A DNA stretch of 64,000 bases, taken from positions 11,211,190 to 11,275,189 of the forward strand of contig CM055887.1 in NCBI GenBank assembly GCA_029582165.1. Direction: 5' to 3'. This document shows positions 10,642-22,279 of this stretch, in pieces. Made by a program: the position numbers and the translations under genes. How positions within the stretch are numbered: the first letter of the stretch is position 1; each line of letters starts with the position of its first letter. Origin of the DNA: Portulaca oleracea (lineage: Eukaryota > Streptophyta > Magnoliopsida > Caryophyllales > Portulacaceae). The notes below the pieces were generated by a model that made no database searches, was not told where the DNA came from, and worked only from the letters and a program-made list of their open reading frames with translations.

Positions 10642-10823
10642 ATGTCCTCTTCGTCAAGTCAAAACGACGGAAGAGAAACTTCCCACCCGAACCTACCATG
10701 ACTAAACTCATGCAACGAGTTCTTGATATGCAAAACCGTATTGATTGTACCCAACAATTGATGGTGAATAATCAAGCGGCGATCCAACATCAACTACAAT
10801 GCTTGGAAGGGACTCTCGTCAAC
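10642..10823 (+). pseudogene. gag N-terminus remnant of host LTR element, part 1
   Basis: An ATG at 10642 opens a Ser-rich start (MSSSSSQNDGRE) that stops at the TGA at 10699, while a shifted frame from 10698 continues MTKLMQRVLDMQNRID and ends ...LEGTLVN where the solo LTR inserts. The frame resumes at 13302 with CNPQPTIAQLMQQVE. Gln-rich, helical repeats of the form QLMQQV are typical of the N-terminal part of plant gypsy Gag. A frameshift and the insertion have destroyed it. Confidence 0.5.
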
Positions 10824-11456
10824 TGTAACGCCCCGACTTTTAGGGTGTTACTTAGCAATATTTTAATCCAGTTAATCTTGATTTAGCAGAAGCATATAAA
10901 AGCCGAGAGTGCTACGTTGCTTTCCCAAGAGAGGGAAAACAAGGCTTTGACGATGGAATTGACTATAAGAAAATATAACTCATATGAAGAATTAGAGAAA
11001 AAGTATAAATCGTTTAACTATATTAAACATGCGGGTCAAAATATAGCGGTGAAGCAACTACTATTATTAGAACTTATGAACTAATACACTATGTGGCGTG
11101 ATTTGCTATTTGAGTTATCATTGCCACGAGTCTGCCCAAAATGTCCCGCTATTACCTAAAAACAAAACATTTGAAAACATGGAGAAAAATGAGATGGATC
11201 TTAATATATTCGACACCGCTATGTAGAAACATTTAAAAAAAATAAATAGTTTTATTAGGGCCCAATATAAATTCATTTCGAAATGAAGGAGAGGAGAATA
11301 TGCTCAAACAGTTGTAGGTTATTATATGAATGTGGAACCTTACCATAAATATAATCAATAAAGACAAAAATAATAATACAATTAAAGCAACGATGACAAT
11401 GACAATGAACAATAAACAATAATCAATAAACAATAACGATCAACAATGAACAATGA

Positions 11457-11685
11457 TTTGATATGAGATTGCAGTACTTTGCAGAATAATGTAATCCCGA
11501 CAATGCGCGCACGCCGACTGATCAACCCACATGAACCGGTATACCCGTGTCAATAAACAATGAACAATGGACAAGATATGAGATTACAGTACTCTGCAAA
11601 ATAATGTAATCCCAACAATGCGCGACCAATTAACCCACATGAACTGGTATACCAGCGTCAATGAACAATGAACAAGGAATCAATG
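11457..11685. repeat. two tandem copies of a ~115-bp unit
   Basis: The segment starting GATATGAGATTGCAGTACT at 11459 recurs at about 11575 as GATATGAGATTACAGTACT. Each continues with AATAATGTAATCCC and AACCCACATGAAC. It lies inside the solo-LTR-like unit A and is flanked by CAATGAACAATG-type short repeats. Confidence 0.75.
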
Positions 11686-11774
11686 GACAATAACGATGAA
11701 TTAATGGGCTATGAATTCTAACAAGGGAAAATAAATCAATGAAAAATAAATGATGAACAACAAAAATTAAACGA

Positions 11775-11810
<36 letters not shown>

Positions 11811-12239
11811 GGACAGGTATCATATGTATTGGTCATAAAATGATATTTAAAAAAATAATGAAAACAATAGTTATTTCACTTTGATTAGAGTATTTTGAGT
11901 TTTTACTTTTAAACAGTGTTGAAGGTTACAGTAATTGAAATATACCTGAGTTGGCGGATAAAACGAATAAATTGTCCCCTTTGGCTTTGAATAAATCTGA
12001 TTATATAAATATAAGATATAAATAAATAGTAACAATATTAATATCAAGAGTAGTAATTGAAATAATTAGTAGAAATTGGAATGTAAAATTGGATTGGAAA
12101 AATCACCCAAGAATAGAGTATTGGGCTGCTAGGAATTTTGGAGGCCCAAAAGAGTGTAAAAAAATGTGGCTAGATTTAAGTGAAATTAAAGGTTCTAAGC
12201 CCCTCCCTTTCTTCTCTTCAATCTAACGTACAACAGAGG

Positions 12240-12830
12240 CAGAGAGAGCAAGGAAGAGAAATAGGGCATCAATGGGTTCAGGGCGGCGGCGGCGGGAAGT
12301 GGTGTTTGGCCGTCGGAAAAACCAGAGAAGGCCGAAGATGACACTGGCGACGACGAGGACCACCACGGTGGTGGCTGCGAGAGTCAGAACCGCCAAAACA
12401 GAGAAGGCGGAGGGCTCTTTTGGGCGGTGGTTTGGGGTGTTTTCCAGCGGTTTGGCCGGTGTTTTCCGGCGAGTTCTTGACTAAAAAACGGTAAGTAAAA
12501 CTTAGATTTGACGAATTATAATTGTGGTATGGATTTTTGGTTGAATTTTGGGATGAGTATTGATTGGGAATTTTGAGATAGGTGTGGTGAATTCGGGTTT
12601 GGTTTTGCTTGGGTTGATTGGTGGTGGCGGTTGCCGATAATTTCGGCGTGGTGGTGGTCGGTAGGACTGAGACAGATGATAGGTGGTGGTATTTGTGGTC
12701 GTTGCTGGGGGGTCGAAGGGTTGTGAAGGGTGGTTGAATGGGTGTTACTTGGTGGTGGGTTGGTGGCTGCCGAGGAGGAAGAAGAAGATGGGGATAATGG
12801 TGATGGTGTTTTGATGTTGATTTGCATATT
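12240..12830 (+). other. GC-rich island inside insertion A
   Basis: GC content rises sharply here relative to flanking AT-rich DNA, with CGGCGGCGG and many GGTGGT motifs. An ATG at 12272 opens a 70-codon Arg/Gly-rich frame (MGSGRRRREVV...), and a 103-codon frame runs opposite. Neither resembles a known protein. The parallel island in the unit at 55873-59714 suggests a structural or transcriptional role within the LTR rather than a protein. Confidence 0.45.
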
Positions 12831-13301
12831 TATTTATAGTTAACTTTGTAGGTTTATAGCTTTGATGAGTCACTACCCCTTTGGTGTGTTTTCAAAGGGA
12901 GAATAGAAGAACAATTCCATTTTGCTACTACCATTGAAGCCATGGGAGGTGAAGCTTGAGGAAGAAGTGATAGGAAGAGATGGTGGTGGTGCTTTAGCTT
13001 TCACCAAAACCAATTAAAAGTAAAACATTTTCTATAATTAATTTATAAAATATGAAAAATGTGTGAAATATAAAATACTATTATTATTTTGTAAATTGAT
13101 AAGTAAAATATGAAAGGTGTGTATAAATTAAATTAATTTACAAAATTCAAAATTAGCAAGAGAAATTACTCATATTAGAGTTAATATAATTAATTGAAAA
13201 GTAAAGAAGTTTAGCTAAATAAAATAAATAATGAATCTTAATGGAGATTAAAATTTCTAGTTAGCATAATAAATCTAGTTTACAAAAATACGGTTGTTAC
13301 A

Positions 13302-13663
13302 TCAATTGTAATCCCCAACCCACTATAGCACAACTTATGCAACAAGTTGAACGACTCAATAACTCCCGAGTTGCGGTCCAACGCCAAATGTTACTTGAAG
13401 GATGAAGATTCAGTCCTTCATCTCTTGAGTCTCCATTGCAAGGAAAAGGAGACATCCAACAAGGGGAGCAAGAGGTTAGCCACGAGTCCATTTCATCATT
13501 TCATCATTTGAGCAACCAAAGATCAATCTCATCCCTAACGAGGGAGCTTCCCTTGTTCCTTGTGAGGCCATTGAAGACATTGTTGAAGCTCCATGCCAAG
13601 AGGTGGATGAGATAATCGACCTTGATCTTCCTCTCATCCTTGTTGAAGAGGCTTAAGAAGAAG
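13302..13663 (+). pseudogene. gag/spacer remnant of host LTR element, part 2
   Basis: The frame resumes after insertion A as CNPQPTIAQLMQQVERLNN and hits a stop at about 13405. It can be followed further in shifted frames as a Glu/Pro-rich stretch (EQPKINLIPNEGA...) that runs into insertion B at 13664 and continues at 17888. No zinc knuckle or protease is visible. Confidence 0.4.
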
Positions 13664-13675
13664 TGTAACATCCGT

Positions 13676-13678
<3 letters not shown>

Positions 13679-13724
<46 letters not shown>
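13679..13724. repeat. (AT)n microsatellite
   Basis: Uninterrupted AT run near the 5' end of insertion B. Confidence 0.95.
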
Positions 13725-13728
<4 letters not shown>

Positions 13729-14339
13729 TTTCATGTTGTCTTAGTTACCAATTTAGGGTGCTTAGCAACATGAGTGCATATGGTCCATTTGAGTTCATAT
13801 TGTCCAAAAAGGCCATGCATGTCTATAACATCCATATGAGTCCATAAAGTCCATACATCGTCAAGTGTCTTGGTAATGATCATGTTCAAATTAAAGATTT
13901 CTTAATAAGGTCTTGTTATGGATTAAGCTTAGGCCAAATGGAACTTATCTTACCTAGGGAGTAAGGTGAGTAGTCCTCACTACATAACCCCCAAGGAGAT
14001 GCACCCATAGCTTAAGCTTTCTCCCTTAGTCCATTATTAAGGTGATTTGTAGTAAGGAAGGGAAAGTAGTATTTTCTCATTAGTCACTTTACATGTAGGT
14101 TCTTTAGTAATGAAAAGTAAACTAGAGTCATGTCATAGTAGAAATATAAATTACATGTACTTAATTAATTAAGTCTTTATTCACGTCTTCTTGAAGTAAG
14201 CCCTTGGTTCCCATCATCATCCTTTAGCCTCCATGCCTCCTTTTCCTTAGAAGATCTCCCAACATCATGCCTTCTTAGAAGGATTGGTACCTAAGAGGGG
14301 GACATAAACATGGATTAGCCGAAGTTAAGTATAGAGATT

Positions 14340-14510
14340 ATAACATACCTAACCATATACATATTTACATAATCGTACATGAACATACATATACATATCT
14401 AAACATGCATAAACATACATACACATAAACATAACCATACATAAATATTAACATACATAAACTTAACCATACATAAACATACATAATCATTAATATTTAT
14501 ACATAAACAT
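14340..14510. repeat. ACATAAAC/ACATACAT-rich degenerate repeat
   Basis: A succession of short ACATA, CATAAAC and TAACCATAC motifs with no fixed period, inside insertion B. Confidence 0.7.
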
Positions 14511-14698
14511 GCATATGTACAATATCATGATCCTTGTGTGCATATGCTTCATGACCTAGATGCCTAAAGCTCATAAAACGGCTTGGCCAAGCACTTGGAT
14601 GTCCATGACACCCCTATGGGATTTCATAGTGAGGATTCTCATACCATAAACCATGATGCTTACGAGACTTAGCGGTACCACTTATCATACTTTGTCAT

Positions 14699-14915
14699 AC
14701 TACCATAGAAGGTCCATAAAGGAACCATAGAAGGTCTATAAAGGAACCATAGAGTCATAAAAGAACCATAGAATGTCCATAAAGGAACCATAGAAGGACC
14801 ATATAATAACCATAGAAAGATCATAAAAGGGCCATAAAAGGATTACAAAAGATCCTTAGAGAGCTCATAAAAGGAACATAAAAGAACCATAGAAGGACCA
14901 TAAAATGAGTGTGCC
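14699..14915. repeat. ~22-bp degenerate tandem repeat
   Basis: About ten imperfect copies of a unit near CCATAGAAGGTCCATAAAGG are arranged head to tail within insertion B. Confidence 0.8.
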
Positions 14916-17035
14916 TTATAGACCATCACTCTTGTCCGATAGGACTTAAAGAATCATATACCAAGGGGACTTACTAAGGATGACTCAAGATCATCTCCCA
15001 ATGTGCCATGAATGCATGAAATGCTAGATGATACAATGAACACATAGAATATGCATTATAATTTTTATTCGTTAGTTAAAAACCATGATCATCTCCATAG
15101 GACTTGTCATAATAACTTAACATCTTGTGGTAGCATCATAAAGTAGCATCATAAACTTAGAATTTAACTTTTGTCATATAATTTTGGTAACGTAAAGATC
15201 ATCACATAAAAGATAGAATAATATGACTTGATCCCATAGGGTTCTTTATCTTGGTAGTAAAGGTTAGTATCATCAACTTTGTAACACCAAACTCCACATT
15301 CATCATGAACACATAAAAAACATAAACCTCATCAAATGCAAATAATTAACTAAATAAAACTTTGCATAAATACAGTGATTTTCAGCCCTTATGACCCTCT
15401 CTTAGGCACTTCGCACACATCCATTTGGGGTTGAAAATCTAGATCTCTGACCATACCTTGAGTTGGTGTTTTTGGGTATCCTATAAATTAGAGTATTTAA
15501 CTATAATTAGAACCATAATCCTAGATAAAAAGCTTTCATTAGCTTTTCATTTTAGTCACTTTTATTTTGTTTTTAGCTGCTGAAATTTTTAAAGAAATGA
15601 TTCTAGCTTTTGCTTGGGTTCTAGCAAAGGTGTAATTAAAAGACAACTTACTTTAATTTCAAATGAAGCTACTTTAACAAGTAATTAATTCTTTGGTCTT
15701 ATAACTCTTTTACTAGTGGTTTTTTAGCTGAAACATGAAGAAATCAGCTCTAAACCTTCCATTTCCATATTTGAGGCAAAAATTGTTTTGGGGTAGAAAA
15801 ATCAATTTATTTGCCCGTTTTTTTTTTTTTAATTTTCGCTCTCCCTCTATACAAAGGCTTTGAAATTCATTCTATTGGAAAAGTTCCGATTATGAGTCTA
15901 GTTTAACCCCATATTTTTATTTTATTTTTAAGAGTTATTGATTAATACAGTTTTTACAAAATCCGAACTTATGTCAGAATAGACACGAATCTGGAAAGGG
16001 TCTGATTTTTGCTCTATAACTCACTGCCCTTATATTTTTTTGTAAAACTAATTTTTAGTGAGTTTTTGGACATTTAAACCTACAACTTTCATATTGAAAG
16101 TTTTTCCAAAATATGATTTTATCTAGAGGTTATTTTGAGTTTGAAAAACCCGGAAACTTGGCTGTTTAAGCAAGAAAAACTCAACTTATGAACATCCATG
16201 GTGGCTGAATCTCATGAGGCTTTTAATGAATATTTTTTTCAAGTTTTTAAGACCATTTTAACATACAATAGTAAAAACATAAAATTCGTATTTAGAGAAA
16301 AAGGGTGTCATTTTAAATGGTTTTTAACCATTTACCGGTTGTTAGAGCAACTCTTGTTCTTATTTATGTAATCTATTATGAAAGCTGGAAACTTTGAAAG
16401 AAAAAGACACTTTTGAGAATGAATAGAGTGGATGAAAGAGATTCCTTGGATGCTTGAGAACAAAAACCTCACTTTTAACTTCTTTCTTCTATTTTAATGG
16501 AGCTCTTTTTGGTGTTTTAGGAGGATAATGGGGTAGAGATGTCTTGGACTGATTTGAAGTGAATGAAGCTAAATATATTAGTGGTGAGGAGGGGCATTCA
16601 GCTGTTGGAGAGAGAAAGTGAAAGATTTGAGTGGATTTTGAGTGTATGAGTAAGCAAAATATAGTGAAGATTTAGTAGGCAAAGTAGGGGGCTAAGTGTA
16701 GAGCAATGATGACCCTTCTTGCAAGTTGCATTTTCATAGAAACTAAAATTGTGGGCTGCAATCTTGTGGGTAGTGGTGAGGATGAGTGATTTTAGTTTTG
16801 TTTTTAATTGATATTCTACACCTAGATGCTTCCCTACAACTTACAAAAAATCATTTCCTTTAATCATTTTAATGGGTAATGAGCTGAATTTTCGTGTGCT
16901 CTTTTTGCCATTAGTGGCATTACACTAGGGGATTACTACAAAGAATTTTGCTAATTAAAATCATACCACTTTCTTTGGTAGATAAAATTTCCCAAAAATT
17001 TCGTTTTCATAATTTAGGCGCTTCATAATGTTTGA

Positions 17036-17663
17036 TAGTAAATTACATTTACCCTACATGACATTTGTGGTAATAACTTTTACACACCCGACATTTGTAA
17101 AATAATTTTCACCTTACCTGACATTAAGTGTTCATATATTTAAACCTCCTAAAACATTTTATAATTGATTTTGTTGGATTTTCCGGCGAACATTAAAAAG
17201 ATAAATATGAATTGACTTTTTTTACCCTTGATATTAATTCATGACTTTCAATTAAACATGAATTGACCATTTTACCCTTAATATTAATTCATAATGACAT
17301 TTAAACCCGAACATTTTCTCTACTTTATTTCTTCGAAAACCCAATCCCTCCCCATTCTGAAAATGAAAACCGAATTATAAAATATCTTATAAAATATCAA
17401 GGGTAAAGAATAAATTATAATGGAAGAAATATCTTATAATGAAAATGAAAAATGAAAAAGAATTAATATCAGAGTAAAAAAGTCAATTCGTATTTATCTT
17501 TTTAATGTTCGCCGAAAAATCCAACAAAAATCAAATATAAAATATCTTAGGAGGTTTAAATATCGAAACACTTAATGTTAGGTAAGGTAAAAATTATTTC
17601 ACAAATGTCGGGTGTGTAAAAATTACTACCACAAATGTCAGGTAGCGTAAATGTAATTTACTC
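17036..17663. mobile_element. MULE-type MITE, copy 2, nested in insertion B
   Basis: 628 bp with the same long inverted repeats as 7656-8216: AGTAAATTACATTTACCC at the left, complement at the right, and the same CTGACATTTGTG and TTTTTACACACC-type blocks. TAATGTTTGA at 17026-17035 and TAATTTTTGA at 17664-17673 form a 10-bp duplication with one mismatch. Interior blocks such as TTGGATTTTCCGGCGAACAT also match copy 1, which has them in inverted orientation near its right end. Confidence 0.85.
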
Positions 17664-17887
17664 TAATTTTTGAACCATAAAGGCATATATATCTTGGCAT
17701 AATTGTCATGTTATATGAATAAATATTACTAAAAGGTATCCTTATTTGACCCTTGTCATATAGTACCAGTCTTTTATGTTATTTCATGAGCCTGGGTTTT
17801 CATAGGTAATCCCATAGAAATTTTCTCGACGATGACTAATACTTATAATCAAATTTTATAATAAGAAAATATTGCGGGGGTGTTACA

Positions 17888-18065
17888 AGAAGCTCAGTTG
17901 TTCATATCATTGCCACCAATTGACGAGTCAAACCACCTTGGAGATGACTCCCCTACTCACCATGAGAATGACAGTCTAGTTTGTCCTCTTGCGAAGAGTG
18001 AGGTAATAAAAAACTCCTTGATGAAATTCATTGAATCATATTTGGGTGGATATTGCGGTATGTAG
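17888..18065 (+). pseudogene. spacer-frame remnant of host LTR element, part 3
   Basis: The frame interrupted by insertion B resumes as EEAQLFISLPPIDESNHLGD and runs to a stop at 18063-18065. It is acidic and shows no domain I recognise. It is placed in the host element because the join across insertion B is exact. Confidence 0.4.
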
Positions 18066-18618
18066 TCTTTGGGTGAGTCATGCATGATCTTTGGGGAGAC
18101 ATTGTGATGTATTACGGGACAAAGAAAGATTCTTGATCCAGTAATAATCAATACACGTACAACCAAATCAGAAAAGTGGGGTGATTCACGAGATTATGGA
18201 GGTAAGAAAGGGGGAAATTCTCGTGAAACAGGTTCTATGGGAGGCTATTTTGTCGTGAGGACTTTGTGAATTCAAGAAACAAGAATAATTGATTCTTGAA
18301 TGGGAAAGAGGAGGGGGTGACATGAGGGAGAAGGGAAGGAGAAGGTTGTTTTTGGCGTGAAGCCTTTTGTGAGAAAGAAGAGAGTGGAAGGTTGTTGAGA
18401 GGAGAGAGGGAGTTTGTTGAGAGTTTGTTATGGAGAAAGAGAGAGGGAGGTGGACGAATTTGAGAGAGAGAGAGAAGGGAATGGTGACGTTTTGTAGGGG
18501 GGGGAATAAAGGCTAAGGTTTATCTTAACTATATTGATAGAAAGATAAAAGTGTGATTATCTTAACTATATTGATAGAAAGATAATGATGGGATAGTTCA
18601 AGGGATCTAACTTGAATC
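18066..18618. other. left flank of the CACTA element; part of an unresolved insertion
   Basis: A G/A-rich stretch with many GAGAGAGA and GGAAGG runs and a near-repeat of CTTAACTATATTGATAGAAA at about 18525 and 18565. Together with 42118-43160 it formed one continuous segment before the CACTA inserted. A candidate boundary is TGTGATGTATTACGGG near 18104. Its partner near 43157 (AATACACCCTCA) would give TG...CA ends for a minus-oriented LTR, but no matching 5-bp duplication was found. Confidence 0.35.
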
Positions 18619-18950
18619 CACTACAAGAAAGAACCTATTGGGCCGCGTCCAATTCTGTCGCCCAAAATGAATATTTTGTCGCCCAAAGTTTTGTGCGACG
18701 AACCCACTTTTGTTGTTATGTCGCCGTCCTATAAGCGTCGCACAATGTTAGGGCGGCAAAAATTTTTGATTCACCGCTCACATGGTTATTTTGTGCGGCG
18801 GATGTTTCTGTCATCCTACAAAACTGTTCGTCGTCGTTATCTTCCTAGGGCCTCGAAATGGCTTTTCCCGCCCTTTGTTATTCGTATGCAAAACCTGCCT
18901 TTTAAACCTCTTTTTCCTTGTATATTATTATACACTATTGAATAATGTTC
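18619..18950. repeat. CACTA 3' terminal and subterminal repeat region
   Basis: The terminal inverted repeat is followed by at least three TCGCCCAAA or close variants (TCGCACAA, TCGCCGTCC) and the complement AGGGCGGCAAA. Such clustered subterminal motifs are the known binding sites of the second CACTA protein (TNPA in En/Spm). Confidence 0.75.
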
Positions 18951-20324
18951 GTGGCTACAAAATATTAATTGTAGCCTATTTTTGTAATTTAAATTAAAAC
19001 AATATTAACAAACATAACTAAGTAAATGATATAAAATTAAGATAATTAAATTGGAATAGTTGGTTCAGACTTCTTACAATATTCAACACAAAATAGATAT
19101 ATATGTCGAAAATTAAAATCAAGGCTTGTACATATGTTTGAAAGAGAGCCAAGCCTTGTACATATGTCGAGCAACATAAAGTTTGCCTAACTTAGTGAAA
19201 TCATCAATGTAGCTAGCTATACAAAATGATCGAGGAAATAGCTAGCTGTACAAAAGTGGCATTGATATGCCCAAAAAAAGGTCTTGCATTGCAGAAAGTA
19301 CATGACATGCACTCATATGCCCAAAATAAAGTCTTGGTTTGCAAAAGCCTTATACCTATCATTTTGTTAGTACGTACTTTGTATGTGCAAAATAGTTGAT
19401 GAGGCGTTCCTCTCAATAATTAGATTCTTCTTAACTTGAGTAAGATCGAACAACCTGGAGTAAAGAACAAAAGAAACTATCAGATGTTTCAAAAATAAAA
19501 AAGAAATTAACCTTTCAAATTTGTACATCTCTCATGTTCCAAAATCTTGCGATCATTTTAATTCTTCTTAATTCATTTTAATTATACCAATATCTCATGT
19601 TCCTAATTCCCCCTATTTTTTGCAATGTGAAATTTCTAAATTGTAACATGTTTACATGTAGTTTTCCTTCATTTGTTTAACCCTGATTTTCTTTTTGGAA
19701 ATGAAAAACACAATGTCTAAGAGGCAGCAACTCAACAAGAAGGTTCTTGCAACACAATACATGTTTTCGGGCATCGGCTACAAACTTTGGCACATAATAT
19801 ATTCAAATAACTACACATTTCAGCCAAGACAACCACAAAACTTACTCTCCATAAAATATGCAATCTATCAATTAAAAAAAAGCACCCATAAACCTGAATT
19901 ACCAATAACCCAACATAAATTTGAAATCATTCATAGTTTCTTTTTCTAGGTTTTCCTTCAACTGTGCAAACTTGTACCCATAAACCTGAATTCCTTTATT
20001 TCAACTAGACAATGCCAAAAAGCAAGATGTAAATAAGCATCATAAGTTGCATATGTTCAACCAACTCCAATAGCAGTGAGGGGGGTAGTAAATGATTGAG
20101 GACAGTGACAAAGACAACTTAGTAAGTAGACAACCTTATTATTAGGATTGATCACAAACTTTAGACATGATAATGATATTAAGATTTATCACAAACTCAG
20201 AAGAGAGAGAGAAAAAAAGAGAGAGAGATGGGGTAGAGGGACTAATACATACCTGTAGAACCCTACATACAATATGGTGGACCACGCCTAATCATCTCCA
20301 TGAATTCTTCTCTGAGTCGCTTCC
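18951..20324. other. noncoding CACTA sequence 3' of the transposase genes
   Basis: AT-rich, with a short repeated block GCCAAGCCTTGTACATATG-like around 19120 and 19150. No coding frame was recognised. It probably includes the 3' untranslated part of the minus-strand gene. Confidence 0.4.
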
Positions 20325-22010
20325 CTAGATTAGGTAGCTCTTCTCCTTTTGTTTTGCTTCTTCTCTCAACTCTTTCACAACTGTTACAAGCTCTGTGTTA
20401 GATGACTGAAGGCGTCCAACTAGATCTTGCAAATCTTGAACTTGATTTGTAAGCTGAATTATTGCTTCATCAGAACTTGCGGCTTCTGTTGTTGATCTTT
20501 TTGTTTTGTGTGATGGACCAGCCCCGAGTCCAATAGGATAACCTTTTTTGTTTTTCAACACCACTACATAAGCATTAAACAAATCCATATTGTCTTCACC
20601 ATGCTTCTCTATCTCTTGAGTATGGAGGTTCTTCAATGATTCATAGCGAATCTCAGCAGGGGGATCGAAAGCCCCATTCTTGTGCCTAATTCATTGGATA
20701 TAGTGAGAAAAAGGAGGTTAATTATAGCATAAAAGAGATCCTATATGCTAAATTGATTAAAGTTGACGCTATTTTGAATTTGCATAAACATGCATTACCT
20801 TTTGGATTTATCATATAGCCTGACATAATCGGGATCTTGTGCAATTTCTTCACCAGAGCCTTGGGGGGCAGTCGCTGGAATTATCTATAACAAGATATAC
20901 ACATTTAATACTAACAAGCGACAACAAAATAAAACAAGAATCAACATATAAGAAACATGTGAAATTTGGGCATAAACCTCATCATGATAAATTCTGGCAG
21001 TGGACCTTGCCTCGTTTGCTGGTTTGATTGTTTGGGTTAGTCTATTTTCCCGATTTTTCTGACTGATTTGCTACAAGTTCATAATGAAGAAAACAATAAT
21101 TTCAGGTAACATGATAAATCATACACAATGAAAACATTTAAGGATAGATATACACCTGTTGCTTGGGGTCAGACCAAAAGTTAACAAGCCACTCCCATAT
21201 GTTTTTGTCGACTTCAAGAGGCTTGTTTGCAAGTGCTTGAACAACTGTTTTTCCAGCAAAATAAAGCTCTTTCAGCCTGTATCGCCACTCCCTAAACAAC
21301 ATCGAACATTGTAGGTCCAACACTCGATCCACATCAACACCGTCAGCTTCATTCGGTAAATTCCACTCTGCCTGCAATATTACCAATGTTGCCTTTGATT
21401 ACTAAGGAAAGAAGCATAAACAACTTTGGAATAACTTATACAACCTGGCAAGAACAACAACTTATACAACTTTGCAATGATCGGAGATGAAACCAAATAT
21501 TTCGTAAAAATCTATTGCAAGGACAACAACATATATATCTTTGCCAAAATGTACAATTGTCGCTAGCTTACAAACTAAGGAAACACTTTTTGGAATATAA
21601 ACCCGGGGGGGGGGGGGAGGGGGAAGAGGGTGCATGTATACAAATTTTAATTTTACCTTGATTTTGTCAAACAACCTATCCTTGGCATCTTTGTCCATCC
21701 TAATCCAATTCCTTCCCAAATTATAAAAAAAAGAGTTAATTTGATTATTATATAATCTAATGAGAGTTAACTATTCAATTCTATGATTAAACACTGAAAA
21801 ATAGACTGGACATACCTTGAATTCAATGGACAAAACTCCTTAACCCATTTGCTGCACTCACAAATAAACCGATTAGCATTGCCACCAATAACACAAAGCA
21901 TGAGGGGTGAAATCCTTACAAATGGTTTGACAGTTGGGTTCCTCTCCCTCTCTCGAAGTGACTTTAGCACTCTTGTTGGCCCACGCTTGCGACCTTCAAT
22001 ACATTGTGTG
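20325..22010 (-). CDS. second CACTA gene, Ptta/En/Spm-family (Transposase_24-like), main exon block
   Basis: Several minus-strand exons can be joined by plant-type splice sites. In transcription order: about 22000-21830 (RKRGPTRVLKSL..., then ICECSKWVKEFCP), 21725-21652 (GRNWIRMDKDAKDRLFDKIK then GT), 21390-21155 (LFREWRYRLKELYF...IWEWLVNFWSDPKQQ), 21065-20980 (NRENRLTQTIKPANEARS), 20880-20799 (SGEEIAQDPDYVRLYDKSKR then GT), and 20685-20325 (HKNGAFDPPAEIRYESL, then a coiled-coil with QVQDLQDLVGRLQSS). The order of short W-rich, N..R and 'Y..HKNG.F' blocks and the C-terminal coil are characteristic of the Ptta/En/Spm transposase family, which works beside tnp2 in CACTA elements, probably as a DNA-binding partner. 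No in-frame lesion is obvious in these exons. Exon ends are approximate. Confidence 0.65.
21603..21626. repeat. G-rich homopolymer tract in an intron
   Basis: CCC followed by a long G run, then AGGGGGAAGAGGG, lies between two exons of the minus-strand CACTA gene. On the transcribed strand it is a C run near the intron's 5' end. Confidence 0.8.
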
Positions 22011-22274
22011 ATAGTTTAAGTTGAATGAAACAACAATAAACAATATTCATGAAAATTAAGATAAATGGGTTTAGGGTCAATCATCAAATTACATTTGTTG
22101 ATAAAGTGTAACTTCATGAGCGATCCAAATAACAGCAGCAGCTATAATATCATAAGCTAGGCATGCTAAAGTATAGAATGTCTCAGTTGGCTTCAGATTA
22201 TTATGGCACTTTTTTGTAATGGAAATCAAAACATTTTAGCCACCCAAACTCCATATTATAGTAAAGCATTTTAG
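22011..22274. other. CACTA intron sequence up to the Athila insertion
   Basis: AT-rich, no exon assigned. CCTAC at 22275-22279 is the left target duplication of the Athila-like unit. Confidence 0.4.
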
Positions 22275-22279
22275 CCTAC

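Larger units (their letters stand above)
10824..13301 (+). mobile_element. solo-LTR-like insertion A (TGTAAC...GTTACA)
   Basis: This 2,478-bp unit begins TGTAACGCCCCGAC and ends CGGTTGTTACA, interrupts a gag-like frame precisely, and is flanked by TCAAC (10819-10823) and TCAAT (13302-13306), a 5-bp duplication with one mismatch. No primer site, polypurine tract or second LTR is visible inside, so a solo LTR left by recombination is the simplest reading. It belongs with the unit at 55873-59714: both have a stretch close to GAGAGA...TAGGGCA followed by CAATGGGT and a GC-rich island. Confidence 0.7.
13664..17887 (+). mobile_element. solo-LTR-like insertion B (TGTAAC...GTTACA)
   Basis: The unit begins TGTAACATCCGTACTTTATA and ends GCGGGGGTGTTACA. 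It is flanked by a perfect 5-bp duplication, AGAAG, at 13659-13663 and 17888-17892. Net of the MITE at 17036-17663 it is about 3.6 kb. I see no primer site, polypurine tract or repeated ends, so it reads as a solo LTR. It holds an (AT)n tract, ACATA-rich repeats and a 22-bp tandem array. Confidence 0.7.

Noticed and set aside
14699..14915. CRISPR-like array
   Set aside because: Repeats are degenerate and contiguous without unique spacers, and the genome is plant nuclear.
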